Shown here: positions 43,760-55,139 of the stretch, piece by piece
Layout: each line of letters begins with the position of its first letter
Position numbering within the stretch: position 1 is the first letter of the stretch
NCBI GenBank assembly: GCA_946406115.1
Contig: OX291557.1
Location: 22,228,501-22,292,500 of the forward strand
DNA: 64,000 bases
Source: Apoda limacodes
Taxonomy: Eukaryota > Arthropoda > Insecta > Lepidoptera > Limacodidae
Direction: 5' to 3'
The notes under the pieces: model-generated
What the model was told of the DNA's origin: nothing
Database searches by the model: none
What the model saw: the letters and a program-made list of their open reading frames with translations, nothing else
Translations under genes and position numbers: made by a program

Positions 43760-44679
43760 ATTAACCCTTCCTATCCCAGAAAAATGGAAAATAACGAAAA
43801 TATTAACGTGAGATGTTGTTGTTGACAATTTTTTTTTTTTAATTGTGGAGGTCTCATTAGAAGCTCTGGATGGCTGGTGGAAATTAAATCCAAATAGCCT
43901 ATCACAAATATACTATGACGCCAATAATGGCACCAAAAATCATCGTTACGTCGGGAGCAATAACTAATTTTGCTTGCCGTTACTTGCTTATGTCCGGTTG
44001 AGCACTGATTCGTATTAGATTCGTTTTCGTGATTTTGACGGGACGCGAAAAAACGATTCGGATAATCACGAGTGCCGCTTGTGCACTTCCTAGCTATGAT
44101 TCGCGATTTTCTCGTTCGTATTTCGTAGGCCAAGAGCACATGTAGATGTGTCTTTGTAATAGTATTTCATAATATTTCATAACTTTGACGATTCAAAAGT
44201 GATTGTAAAGTCCTAATTTGAATAAATAAATTTGTATTGAATCGTCGTCAGCGTTCGCTCTGTTATTATAAATTTGAAGACGCCGCAGAATGAAACAGTT
44301 CTGTACACATCCTCTGTTATTTAATAGATATACAACGAGGGCGTTTAGTGATAATTATGAAATAACGATATCACAATATATTTTTAATTATTATAATATA
44401 AATTTTTTTATTAAATAATTGTCTCACATTAAACAAGAATTACTCTTTTAGACACAAATTTTAGCTCTGGATGATTCCAAAGTGGCGTTCAAAAACGAAT
44501 AACTTGAGTAAAACCTTCCTAACACGGCATTTGGCCGGTATTTTTGACCTCTTTTTGAATATGTTTTTAGTGGGATTTTAACAATGTGTAAGCAGTAAAT
44601 AAATAGACAATGTCGAATCAGCGCAAACATATTATTCTAAACATACCTTTTTATTTGTTATTAAATTACTTGATTTGGG
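43760..44679. other. Unassigned stretch
   Basis: Upstream of the MADF exon; may hold the promoter and end of the same element. Near 44020-44130 there is a patch rich in 'ttcgt' and 'acgaa' words in both orientations ('ttcgtattagattcgttttc', 'ttcgcgattttctcgttcgt'). No domain was recognised in the 122-codon minus frame. Confidence 0.4.
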
Positions 44680-44876
44680 GTGTTCCCGCCCTCGACCGCG
44701 CCGCAGCACATCGTTGTACTGTCTAGACAGTCGAGTTACCTCACTGTTAATAATTATTACGCTGTGCCTCAAGTTTTTAAACGGCTAGCTGAGTTGCATC
44801 TGTCAAGTTGTATCAATGTTTCTAGTTTTAGGATTTTTTCCCATTTTAAGGACCATGTTAAAACACATTTTAAATA
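44680..44876 (+). mobile_element. Non-LTR retrotransposon C-terminal fragment
   Basis: Frame encoding 'YAVPQVFKRLAELHLSSCIN', 'SSFRIFSHFKDHVKTHFK' and a stop, which follows the usual end of CR1/Jockey-type pol proteins (Pro-x-Leu-x-x-Leu followed by a 'fk..lk' helix). About 65 residues only, with no RT core, so the assignment is modest. Confidence 0.45.
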
Positions 44877-46374
44877 GAAACCAATGTAGGGCCAAGAGAA
44901 CGCTAACGTTCAATTGAAGTTTTAGTTTTCTTTTGACAATATTCGAGTTCGAACAAGATATCAATTACGATCTTGATTTTTTCAATTAAGTTTTCACAAA
45001 CTAGGTACTTGCTGAATTCTTTGGTTTATTTTTATTTTTTCAAACTTATTATTATTATTTTGTTTTTTATTTATCCATTAATTCATTATTTTTAACATTG
45101 TTTTCCTCTTTGTAGTGGTAACATTGAGTGCTCTTTGTTACTCACACTCTTAACGCTCTTGATTCTATTGTTTGGTTTTATAACTTGTTTCTAAACAACT
45201 AAACTTTACGTCCTGAATTTTTAAGGAATTTAGAATGATTAAACAAGTTAAAGAATCTAAGGAAAAACTAAAACCTTATAGTGTAGTGGAAACGCTAAAA
45301 AAACTTTTGTTTAATTCTTCAAGTTTAAAACACTCCAAAAATAAGTATCAAAAAGTAGGTATTATAAAACAAAAAATATTAGTTATAAAATAATTTCGAT
45401 TTTCTTAATTCAGAAATATTGTTTTAATAAAATATGGCCGACAACTCCGTCAAACCGGTCAAACTTGAGTCAACAGTATGGTAGCAACTCTACACGTTTT
45501 TAAACGGCATCGAGTTGAAACTCAGTTAGTTTTTGAACGGTTTGAGTCTACTCGATTCAGTCGGTTTTTGAACGGCCCCCAGAAGAAACCGTGCCGTGCG
45601 TACATTTCACTAAGTTTTTGTCGTAATCGGGAGAACATTGTCCATCCTATCCGATACAATACTTTATCGATATGAATTATTTTGCTTCGTAAGTCGTGAA
45701 TTACCAACCAACCATCTTTAAAGTAATAGATCGTAAAATTTTAGACCAGGGCCAGGATAATATTTTTGCCAGTTTTTGGTTAAGCAACAACACATAAAAA
45801 GTAAGCTTTACATCAATTATTTAATGCGGGATTAATAATTTTGATCGCGGTTTCTGCCTTTAAAATCCTATACGTGTCTTTTGATTACTGACGTGAAAAT
45901 AACGAATAGGTACGACTCAGTGCACAAGCGGCCATACATTTACTATGGAGGCTATGACGGAACTTCTTTTTTCCGAATTCTTATTTCTCGGAAACGAATG
46001 AGTGCACAAGCGCATTATTGTTTTCATTTCCTCCTATATGAGTCTTCGATTCAAACACAGATCTTCGTAAAATCTGCTGAAATTTGAAGTCGAATCCTAC
46101 AAGATTAAATTTAAAAAATAAAAAAGCCAAAACACTTCTCCATGGTTAAAATCCGCACTCCACCACAGAGTAAATTTGATTACCACAGATCATATATACG
46201 AACGAAATTAACGATTGTGCCCCGCCCCCTTTTAGACAGGTTTCCTGCTCGTGTTTTGCCAAAACATTACAGATCAACATGTACACAAAACATCGTTTTG
46301 TTGTTAAAACTTTGTTTTTTTCCATGGAAACAATGTTTTTGCTTTCGTCGATCGACGGAAAACATTTCAACATT
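44877..46374. other. Unassigned stretch with a short tandem repeat
   Basis: AT-rich. At about 45478-45577, two units of roughly 34 bases end in 'gtttttgaacgg' with an earlier partial unit ending 'gtttttaaacgg'; each contains 'gagttgaaactca' or 'gagtctactcgattca'. No gene recognised. Confidence 0.4.
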
Positions 46375-46417
46375 TAGGGGAAGGTGGGGCAGCTTCATAC
46401 AGTTTTTATTTTTCGTC

Positions 46418-46446
46418 TTATAGAATGCCGAGAGCATTCTATAAGA
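46418..46446. repeat. Perfect hairpin near the left end of the transposon
   Basis: 'CTTATAGAATGC' and its exact complement 'GCATTCTATAAG' around a short 'cgaga' loop, followed by the palindrome 'gatatcgatatc'. Confidence 0.75.
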
Positions 46447-47280
46447 TATCGATATCTATATCATTTATCAATAATCAATAGTCTTACTATTTGACTTTAT
46501 ATCAAAAACTTAAATTTGTGTAAATACCCTTGTACAGCTTTTTGTAACACCTTAAAGAAAAAATAAAAACGTATGAATGCACCCCACATGCGGGGCACTT
46601 TCATACAGGCTGTGGGGCAGATTCATACATGTGAAAAAATACACAAGTTGTGCATGAAATGTTTATTTATTTATCAAAATTGAAGTATTAAAATACGACA
46701 TTCATGAATACAAAATCAATATTAGTCTCTATGAAAAAATAATACTCACTTAATCATATTATAAAAAAAGAATAATTAATATAGTTAGTTTTTCTTTTTA
46801 TGGCACCGAGGGAACTAACTTAACCTAACAGTCTTTCTGATCAGTTACATCACTATTTAAATATCAACATCCTATTGCTTACTTCTTATTTAGTAGTACT
46901 ATCAATAATCAACAATTTCAAAAATTATCACAATCATCACGAGGAATCTTAAATGTTAAAAACGAATTAACTTAAAGAGAATTATCTTTACAACAAGTTT
47001 ATTAATGTCGTTATAAAAAGATCTTTGTTAAAACTAAAAATGTCGGAGATCCTAGCTGTCTTAGCTGATTTAGGATGTCAATGTCAAAACTACATCTGAT
47101 ACTGATCCTTCATCTTTGACGTCTCAAAAGACAAAATTCATTGAAGATCCTGGCTTCTTTCTCAAAAATGAAACCATTACTTCTGTCAAACTGTAGTGTT
47201 TGATGATTTGTCCACCATAGTAAATAATTGACTTCTTTTTTCAAATTCTCAGGGTCAACAGGCACTTCATGATCTTCTTC

Positions 47281-47544
47281 TTATTCGTTTTCTTCAAGCA
47301 TGTCGAAAAGTGAAGCGGAACTTTCTCTTAGACTATCACTTCTCGTTTCACTGTCGCTACCGATATCTTGTGTTTTGCGTAATTTTTTGATGCGGCTTTG
47401 TAGCGTTTGTGCATTAGCTCCATATTTGGCTTCTGATTTCCGAAAAGAGAGTTTGTTTTCCAAAACTTCATCGATAGCTTTTGACATTGCCTCTTCGTCC
47501 ACCTCTCCACTTCTAGTTCCCTTTTTCTTGTATGCTCTGACCAT
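47281..47544 (-). CDS. Pipsqueak-type HTH protein of a DNA transposon (truncated)
   Basis: ATG at 47544: 'MVRAYKKKGTRSGEVDEEAM', 'SKAIDEVLENKLSFRKSEAK' and 'YGANAQTLQSRIKKL' form an N-terminal pipsqueak HTH, which binds element ends in pogo-type transposases and some host regulators. The tail is acidic ('SDSETRSDSLRESSASLFDM'). The frame ends in TAA at 47281, but beyond it reads 'EEDHEVPVDPENLKKEVNYL' and more for about 55 codons, so that stop may be a late mutation. No catalytic DDE region follows. Conserved end motifs of the surrounding element are its likely binding sites, by inference. Confidence 0.68.
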   Translation of the reverse strand: MVRAYKKKGTRSGEVDEEAMSKAIDEVLENKLSFRKSEAKYGANAQTLQSRIKKLRKTQDIGSDSETRSDSLRESSASLFDMLEENE

Positions 47545-48039
47545 AATCGTTCTGCCAAACAAAATTATGGTATAACTTCAATTTATACAAACTAAAATAA
47601 AAAATGGGGTACATTCATACTATATGAATGTGCCCCGTATACCTCTATATGAACCTACCCCATCACAAGAAAATGAAAGCAAAATATTGCGGGCAAAAGG
47701 GCAAGCATATATAATATTATTACTAGATTTATCCATAAACTTGACCCTATTATCTTTTAAATAAAATAGAACTAAATAATCTAGAAAGTTGTTTAATTAA
47801 AAAAAGACGTCAAAAGTGAGGTTATAAAATAACATACGCCTGGCCGTACCGTGTCACTCCGACGCGCATTTCACACCGACTGCTCTCAAACTCCGTGAGC
47901 AACCACACACATACGTAAGCTACGCATACACGTATAAGTCATTCTGTTGATGTGAGCTTAACTTCAGATATATCTAGTGTATGACGGTGCCCCTTGTATG
48001 AATCTGCCCCACTTCCCCATACCTCCGCGAGGGTAGGGT

Positions 48040-48140
48040 CGGGTAGGTAAATGTCTTCTCCTTTTGATACCTAATCTTCGAAAAGTTCCTACTGTTTCTG
48101 AAACTGAAAATACGTCTTCTACGTTTGAAGTCATTTTGAA
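48040..48140 (-). repeat. Dispersed repeat, pair of 35295-35440
   Basis: The minus strand reads 'gtagaagacgtattttcagt' and 'ttcagaaacagtagg', matching 35.3 kb. It begins just outside the right end of the transposon. Confidence 0.62.
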
Positions 48141-48239
48141 AGTTAATGTTTTTAAAATTATTATTAATTAAAAATACCAAAGCAGGAAACAAAAAAAAGA
48201 TAAAAAGATCCGGAAAACACAATACTAAACATTACCTAC

Positions 48240-49870
48240 TTAAGATATAGAAACACCTGTAATAAAATATTAAGAAATCTTAAGAATGACTATTTTAAAA
48301 CTGAACTACAAAAAAATAAAAACAACATAAAGAAACAGTGGGAAAGTGTTAAACAAATTTGTTATCTAAAAAGTGAAAAAATACCAAATACTGAACTACT
48401 AAACCTACAGCCTAGCTCACTGGAATCCCTAAATTACATAAATTTATATTTTACAAATGTAGGAACTAAATTAGCCAATAACATACTGTTGAATAGCAAG
48501 GAAAATGAAAGAAACACGTACAGGAAAAGATTATTTAATAACCGTTGCATGAATTCTTATGTATTACTACCGACCGACGAAGACGAAATCAAGCTTATAA
48601 TAAGATCGCTTGAAAATAACGAGTCAAGTGGATGGTATGGCATTCCATCAAAATTATTAAAGCTTGGTATAGATATTTTATCTGCACCTATAGCTACTCT
48701 CTGCAACAGATTTTTGAGCATGGAATCTTTCCTAACTCGTTAAAAAGGTCTATAATTATCCCAGTATACAAAGCAGGAAGCAGAGACAGTGTCGAAAACT
48801 GCAGGCCAATATCACTTCTACCCACCCTCTCAAAAATCTTTGAAAAAATAATAAAAAACCAACTAGTACATTATCTAGAAGCGAATAATCTACTATCGAC
48901 TAATCAATATGGTGTCAGAAAATTTAAATCAACATAAGATGCACTAGAAAATCTTTGTAAAACAATCACTAATACTAAAAGTCTTGGCATATTTCTGGAC
49001 CTAGCTAAAGCGTTCGACACTGTCTCTATACCACTGCTTTTAGACAAACTTGATGTCTACGGTATACGTGGAACCTAACACAAACTCCTAAGTGACTATC
49101 TAACAAATAGAAAACAAGTAGTTAAAATAGGAGATTCTAGGTATTCTAGGGCCGACACTGTTTTAATGTGTATAAATGATTTGTGTCAAATATCTCTTCA
49201 AGACGGACATGTAATAACATTTGCAGATGACACGGTTCTTTTGTTCAAGGGAAACACTTGGGAAGACGTTAGTTCAGTTGCTAGAAAGGGCTTCGATAAC
49301 GTTAACAAATGGCTAGAAAATAACCTGCTGACCCTAAATACTGAGAAAACTAAGTTCATTACATTTAGCATAAGACCGTATTCGCAGCCTACACAGAGTA
49401 CTATAAACATTAAAGCTCATGTATGATGTCCTGAACGCAATAAAACCTGTAACTGTCCACTTATCACACATACTTCTTCACTCAAATATCTTGGTATTAT
49501 AATAGATAAAAACGTAAGCTGGAAAGAACATACACTGCTACTGTCAAACCGAATCAGGAAGTTAATATATATATTTTAAACCCTGAGACATGTTTGTGAC
49601 AGAAAACAGCTAATATCAACATATAATGCACTATGCCAATCACTGCTGAGTTACTGGGTAAGTTCTTGGGGTGGATGCAACAAATCAAACCTAATTGCAT
49701 TAGAAAGAACACAAAGGTAATGTTTTTTAAGCATAACAGATTCTCAACTACACATGTCTATAAAACTTCAGAAGACACACCCACACACACACACACAAGC
49801 TATACCAACAGACATACTTAGCTATGCAGACATAAACATTATAACCTAGATATATCTGGAAGTTCTATAA
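48240..49870 (+). pseudogene. Non-LTR retrotransposon pol remnant (FADD type)
   Basis: Plus-strand frame open from about 48240 to 48741 encodes the region before RT ('YFKTELQKNKNNIKKQWESV') and early RT ('SSGWYGIPSKLLKLG'). After a frameshift near 48725 it continues 'FPNSLKRSIIIPVYKAGS', 'CRPISLLPTLSKIFEKII', a TAA at 48935-48937, 'GIFLDLAKAFDTVS', a second TAA near 49076, and the catalytic 'FADD' at 49220-49231. About ten residues before 'INDLC' are deleted. Then 'LNTEKTKFITFS' and 'LKYLGIIIDKNVSWKEH' follow. Endonuclease is missing. A CA run lies at 49785-49798. The family differs from the CR1 and Jockey copies; clade not assigned. Confidence 0.8.
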
Positions 49871-50414
49871 AAATAAATGCATCAGTGAAAGTGTATTTGT
49901 ATGGATAGAGTAAGGTATAAAATTATAAAATTACTGTAACCCTACCTAGTGTAATATTTTTAAGTTTTTAAATATTAAGAGTTTTAACTTAATATTAAAT
50001 TTGTCTTGACTTCATTTGGACGGCCAGACCTGTGGGCTTCTTCGCAGCTCAAGTTAAGGTAAGGCTACAGTCTTCTTCGTTTAAAATCAGTTACCCAGGG
50101 TGTGAATTGTACTCAATGAAGGAGCAGAATTACCTAAAACACTATCTAGCTTGGCTTTAATATGGTTTTTTCTTTTAAAACGTAAAACTTTATCACCGCA
50201 CGAATTTCGCTTCTTTCCATTGTTAAGAAAATTCACGACAGAGAAAGTTTTAGGTTCTCTCATACAATTTTTTTTTTGAATTTATTTTTATAAATTATTA
50301 TAAATAAACGAAGCATTTTACTTGGGGGCGCGATGTTTACATGAGGGTGGAGCGGCTTATAGAAAAGAGCTCTGAAATTCGTTGCCGATGGACAAGCCTT
50401 AAACGAATTTTAAA
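49871..50414. other. Unassigned stretch
   Basis: No gene recognised. It lies directly upstream of the THAP-like start and could hold its 5' region. Confidence 0.4.
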
Positions 50415-50494
50415 ATGCCAAGTTGTGTTTTTGGGAAGTGCAAACATTATGGTAATAAAATAAAAAAGGCTGAAGAAGTTACACACGAAAGTAC
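50415..50494 (+). pseudogene. THAP-domain N-terminus, truncated
   Basis: ATG at 50415 encodes 'MPSCVFGKCKHYGNKIKKAE', then 'EVTHEST' and TAA. The first residues match the start of THAP zinc fingers (M-P-x-C, then C after four residues, then a basic stretch before the conserved 'ITFHRFP'). THAP domains bind DNA in P-element-type transposases and host proteins. Only the first two zinc ligands are present; the rest is lost or lies on another exon ('cgaaa|gtacat' could be a weak donor). Most likely a P-element or THAP-gene relic. Confidence 0.5.
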
Positions 50495-50998
50495 ATAAAA
50501 TTACGTCATATTTAAATTTTTTTAAATAAATTACTTTTAATACGTCATTTTTATTGATGATTTACATTATGATTGGAAAAGGATAGAAGATATGATGGGA
50601 GCTGTATTGAATCTGCAGCGTGATAGGGACAGATAAAGCGCTATGTCTTGTGTCAAGAGGAGTCATAGATCAATAAGTCAGAATGGAATTGTGGGCAAAC
50701 TTGAAGGCGAGCGTCGTTTTAGTAAATACGTAGTTCTCTTAGTCGTAGTTAGCGTTAGCTTCTCGATGTAATAAAAATACTACATGGATAAAACTACAAA
50801 TAAAATTTTGTAAAACAAAATGAACTAAGTGTATTAATTAATTTCATAATCTTTGGGCACTGCTTTGATTAAAACTTTTATTTCAATGTAAGATATGGTA
50901 ATCAATTTGTTTTGCTATTTTACGACAGCCTTATAAACACAGACATACTAACTTCATTGGAATTGGCCCTAGGACTATTAGTCCTAGGTGTACGCAAA
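50495..50998. other. Unassigned stretch
   Basis: Nothing recognised. The last part has a palindrome 'cctaggactattagtcctagg' style pairing around 50969-50989, just outside the next element. Confidence 0.4.
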
Positions 50999-51001
50999 AA
51001 A

Positions 51002-51650
51002 AACCGCAAATCGATGTAGAGTTTAGCCGTATTTTCTCTAATATATACCTTAAATGACAGTTTATATCCTCATTTTTAACTCCCTAAAAGAAATTTGGAA
51101 AATATTAAAATTTAATATTTTTTTTTAAATTTATAAATACACTTAAATAACACCAGTAAACAGAAGCAGCAGGGGACAGTACAGTTCACATAAGTGTCAT
51201 AAAGATCTGAAGTTTAAGGAACCGTCTCAAATTGCAATATTCAAAAATTCAAAAAAAATACTAAATTTTAATATTTTCCAAAATGCTTTCAGGGAGTCAA
51301 AAATGAGGATATAAAATATCATTTAAGGTATATATTAGAGAAAAATACAAAGCCGTCTTCTACCTGGAGGGGCCCAAACTTGGTATATTTTGAAAATACT
51401 TTTTGGATTTCAAGAAAAAAAGTAGCCCAAAGGTAATAGTGTGGTATATTTTTAGAACCGGCTCATCAAGCCCTTTTATTTGATACCACACACGATGAGT
51501 TTCTGAATTTTTTTTTTTAAATCCCATACAAAAAATTGATGACACCATAACAAAGGGAAATATTTTGAGGAACTGCGACTCAAAATTATTGTTTTGCCTT
51601 AAAGTACCTTTGTGCCAAACGGCTAAACTCTACGTCGATATGCGGTTTTC
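51002..51650. mobile_element. Element with nested inverted repeats
   Basis: Outer ends pair: 'aaccgcaaatcgatgtagag' with 'tttagccgt' (51002-51030), and the complement of 51619-51649. Inside, a second, longer pair joins about 51027-51125 to 51240-51358: 'ttttctctaatatatacctt', 'tatatcctcatttttaactc' and 'tggaaaatattaaaattta' are all repeated inverted. The block 51360-51618 lies outside the inner pair but inside the outer one. No transposase recognised. Confidence 0.8.
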
Positions 51651-52499
51651 GAGCGAAATTGCCGTTGTACATCTGCCACTATATCCCAATGAGGTGCCTC
51701 GCGTTAAAATCGCTAGAACAAATTACTTACTACTACTATCTACCGGTCGAGAGAGCTTTCGCCATCCCAATCGTAATTCTATTGTCCTGTTTAGGACATT
51801 AGAAATTTACGATAGGCACGGGGGAGATTTGATGACTTTCCTGATTTTATAATATAGCTATATCGCATATTTCGTGTTAATTTTATATGAAGAGAGGGGT
51901 CTCGCAAGCGGACCAGCAAGGACCTCAGCTGACCTGCATTTATAATTATTTTCATAACTTCCTCCATAGACGGGGTGTTATGGGAGGAGAGGGCTGGCAT
52001 AGGGTCGGCCTTTATGAAACTGGGCAAAGAGACCGTGGTGTTTAAGTGACAGGAAATATATATATATATATATATATATAATCTGTCATAAACTTTCGCG
52101 AAGTGCCTGAGGTAAGACGGAGAACGTTTGTTTTATGGCTGGAATAATTTGAGGTTAGTTAGGAGTTAGGTTCGGCACTTCGCCTAGTGCGATGCAAACT
52201 GGCGAGGCATGGCTGGGTTGATAGCTGTGACCTTCATGGCCACAGACTTACCAAAAGCAGCGTCCGTCTCCACCATACGTGCTCTTTCTCTGCACACACA
52301 AAATCCACTATTTGCACACAACGTGAACGCGAAAAAGTAGCGCCTCTTCCAGGCAGCTACTTACGTGGCGCACAACGTATAAACAAACATTTCAATACAT
52401 CGTCTAAGGACTCACTTGCATGGTAGAAGGAAGCATAGCGTCTGACTCGTGCCTTCATGTTACAAGAAATGACAACACCTATGTTGCATGATAACAGTA
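51651..52499. other. Unassigned stretch with a TA microsatellite
   Basis: A (TA) run lies at about 52057-52080. GC-richer patches ('ggaggagagggctggcatag', 'ctacttacgtggcgcacaac') suggest TE fragments. 'acttacgtggcgc' resembles the end of the 27550 MITE but has no partner. No gene recognised. Confidence 0.45.
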
Positions 52500-52785
52500 T
52501 ATGTGTCGCAGGCAAATCATATAATGCGCTGTTTTACAATATGCCTAGGCAGATCGTAAAGTATGGAAACGAAAGGAACAGAAATCGTACTGTATAAGTC
52601 ATGTATGATAGGTAAGGTTCAGTTTCTCTTTTGTAAACGTAGATGCGGAGCGAGCGGAGTGTTCCATCCAAGCTTCATATAATAATCTGTCCAGTTATAT
52701 GATAAATTATATTCCATACTTTACGATCTGCCTAGGCATATTGTAAAACGGTGAATTATACGATTTGCCTGCGACATATGTATAG
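52500..52785. mobile_element. MITE with ~65-bp inverted ends
   Basis: Left 'gtcgcaggcaaatcatataa', then 'gttttacaatatgcctaggc' and 'agatcgtaaagtatggaa', with the whole series present inverted at the right end. The centre contains 'tgcggagcgagcggagtgtt'. A degraded half copy lies at 59305-59430. Confidence 0.87.
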
Positions 52786-54054
52786 TGTATACGTATTTAC
52801 ACAGGGATCAGATGGCGCTGTGTATAATGTCCAAAAATATTTATTATTATTTTCAAGCACATTGCTCATACTAAAAGATTTGAATTGAAGTGGCAAGGAA
52901 AACGAATTTCCTGACGCGCAAAGTACATAAAACTATAAAAAAACGCGGAGGGTTTCAATTCGTGTGCATGTTGGGTTTGTGAACCGATTTTAACAGGTTT
53001 CACATAAATGGAAATGTTCCCCTACGGAATAGTCCCATTTTAATTTGGTAAGGATGGAACCAGGAAAACCAGAGTTGAACTAAAATTTTTTTGCAATTCT
53101 ATCATGTGGCTGGCGAGTAAGAAGCTATCCTTTCTTCTACCACGCAAGTGAGTTCTTGTGGCGCTTCATGTGCTTAAATTTTTTTTATCTACGGAATTCT
53201 GACTAATAAGAACGTGTTTTTTACTTATTTACATAACTCCATTATAATCAAGAACAAAATGTTTTCAATGAGAATGATTAGAGGATAAAAACAAAAAAAT
53301 ATTCAACTACTTATTTCATATAAAAGAGCAAACTTTGAAATACGTTTGGCTCTTTCGTTGTTTGGTCAATGTTTTGAACTTCCAACAACGAAGTTTTCAA
53401 AACCAATCGTATTTCCATTGCTCAAAATATACTATCACATGACCATAAAGTTTTCAAATTCTGAAAATCTATTCTTGCAAGTGCACCTTCGATGTTCGAT
53501 GACAAAGTTCAGAAGTCCTGAATATACCTTCCTATTTTTTTCAGGTGCTGTTTTCTTGTATTTTGAGCAGTAGAAATTTGTTGTTATTTTGAGTAGCTGC
53601 CGCATTGCACGTCCCCCCACAATATAAATATTTTTAATACAATAAAAGCATCGGCCTTTACTTAGATATTCAACATTACCTACCCACTGTTCAAAAACAA
53701 GTACTGAAAAAAGATGTCTGTAAGAACTATTACAAAGACTCTTGAGAATTTTGTTTTATTTAAATTCGTATATTCTCAAAGGCTGCCAACAATGAATAGT
53801 ATAAGTTAACGACACAAAGTTCGAGAACGTTCGACTGAAAGTTTACCGGAATGTGTCCGGGTTGTCAATGTAAGTTTGAAAGTTTCCTTTAGAAATTCAG
53901 CTTTTATATAGGATGCTGAAATATTGATGTTTGGGTAGTTGTTCAAGTACCTATGTCTTAAAGAACTATCATTACTTTTATAGGAAGTTCAATGTTGTGA
54001 CTAGCCCCAGAAAATTACATACTTGTAACTATTACCGCTGGTGTGACTGTTAAC
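52786..54054. other. Unassigned stretch with a repeat fragment
   Basis: 52978-53085 ('gaaccgattttaacaggttt', 'cattttaatttggtaaggat') matches the tail of the repeat at 16.4-16.53 kb. The rest shows no gene; frames of 60-75 codons near 53.4-53.6 kb have no domain. Confidence 0.45.
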
Positions 54055-54110
54055 TCTTAGGCGGAGCTTATGCTTGTTTGCCACCTTAGTGGTATGAAAA
54101 AAAAAACGGG
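54055..54110 (+). mobile_element. Jockey-like 3' tail fragment
   Basis: 'gcttgtttgccaccttagtg' with 'gtatg' and a run of ten A is the 3' terminus of the Jockey-like family. Only about 55 bases remain. Confidence 0.72.
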
Positions 54111-54139
54111 TTGCACTCCGGGAGTGCCGGCAGAAGTGA

Positions 54140-54860
54140 AAAGCTTTACACACGATTCGCGCTTAACATTCAAATACGTTACAAGACAACTCATACGTCA
54201 TATTTAATTGTAAAGAACCAATGTCCTTAAAACACAATTCGCGCTTAACACCCATATATGTCACAAGACATGTCTTGACCCATTGTATATTTTTGAGCAA
54301 TATCCTACCTATATTTCTCAATAATGTAATAAGCTATATTGAACGTAATATATTACTATGCCACTACTACTATGGAACTGGCTCTCTATCCACACGTCTA
54401 GAACTGCTCTAACTTTTGACTATTTTTTGGCACAATCTAACATGATAAATAAAGATTGTTTATTTATTCAATCACCCAAAATTCATCAATCCAATTTCCT
54501 CTTACTTTTTATTCGTCCTATAGAGTTTATTATTTTTTACCCATCACAAAAAAGTGCACAACGCCGCTAAAGACGTTTTCACTTCAAAATTATAATAGGC
54601 GTGGCATTATGGTTTCCGTCTTGCGAATTTTTATGGCGTTGCATTATGATTTCCGTCTGACGATCAGTCTGACGCGAGTTTATCATTTTTTACCTAAAAC
54701 TAACCTAATGTAAATAAATCTGACGCGAGTTCCGTCATACAAATTTTCTATGAATTCTCGATCAGGACACGTAACCTGACGCGAGTTTAACATTTTTTAC
54801 CCATACCAAAAAAAGTGCACAACGCCGCTAAAGAAGTTTTCACTTCAAAAATTTTTCAGA
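54140..54860 (+). repeat. Cluster of local direct repeats
   Basis: Repeated words: 'attcgcgcttaacat' at about 54156 and 'attcgcgcttaacac' at 54236; 'agtgcacaacgccgctaaag' at about 54553 and 54819, each followed by 'gttttcacttcaaaa'; 'tctgacgcgagtt' at about 54667, 54719 and 54776; 'ggcgt(t/g)gcattatg' at about 54598 and 54632. It looks like a decayed element built of short modules. No coding content. Confidence 0.72.
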
Positions 54861-55139
54861 GCAAGTTCTGTTTTAAATTTTGAATTTTTCTCTAGTTTTT
54901 GTAATTAATATTTTCTTACAGAACGCTTAATGAAAAAAAAAACCCCGCTTAATGCGTTTTGAACATTAAGTTAAGGTTTTGTATACTGAAGAATTATTGC
55001 AGATGCACTGACCTAGCAGATGTTGTTCTGATCTTCTAATATTTACCGTTGTTGCTATTACCCGTTTCACACCGCTCCCCCACGTTCTTTCTTCGTTTTC
55101 GATTAGGCTTTTTTGTTTCTGCTCAGCTCCTATGGATCG

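Larger units (their letters stand above)
46375..48018 (-). mobile_element. DNA transposon with repeated end motifs and a pipsqueak-type HTH protein
   Basis: Ends pair as inverted repeats: left 'ggggaaggtggggcagcttc', right complement 'ggggaagtggggcagattca', both followed by 'tacA'. The end motif 'GGGGCAnnTTCATAC' recurs inside, in both orientations, at about 46593, 46614, 47606, 47619 and 47646. A minus-strand gene begins with a pipsqueak HTH (47281-47544). No DDE catalytic domain was found, so this is an internally deleted or non-autonomous copy. HTH type suggests the pogo branch of Tc1/mariner. Left flank 'tta' and right flank 'ata' leave the target duplication unclear. Confidence 0.75.

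Noticed and set aside
49785..49798. CA run as a functional element
   Set aside because: A short simple-sequence run within a dead retroelement; ordinary microsatellite.
51360..51548. Minus-strand frame inside the nested inverted-repeat element as its transposase
   Set aside because: Only 62 codons, no catalytic or DNA-binding motif.
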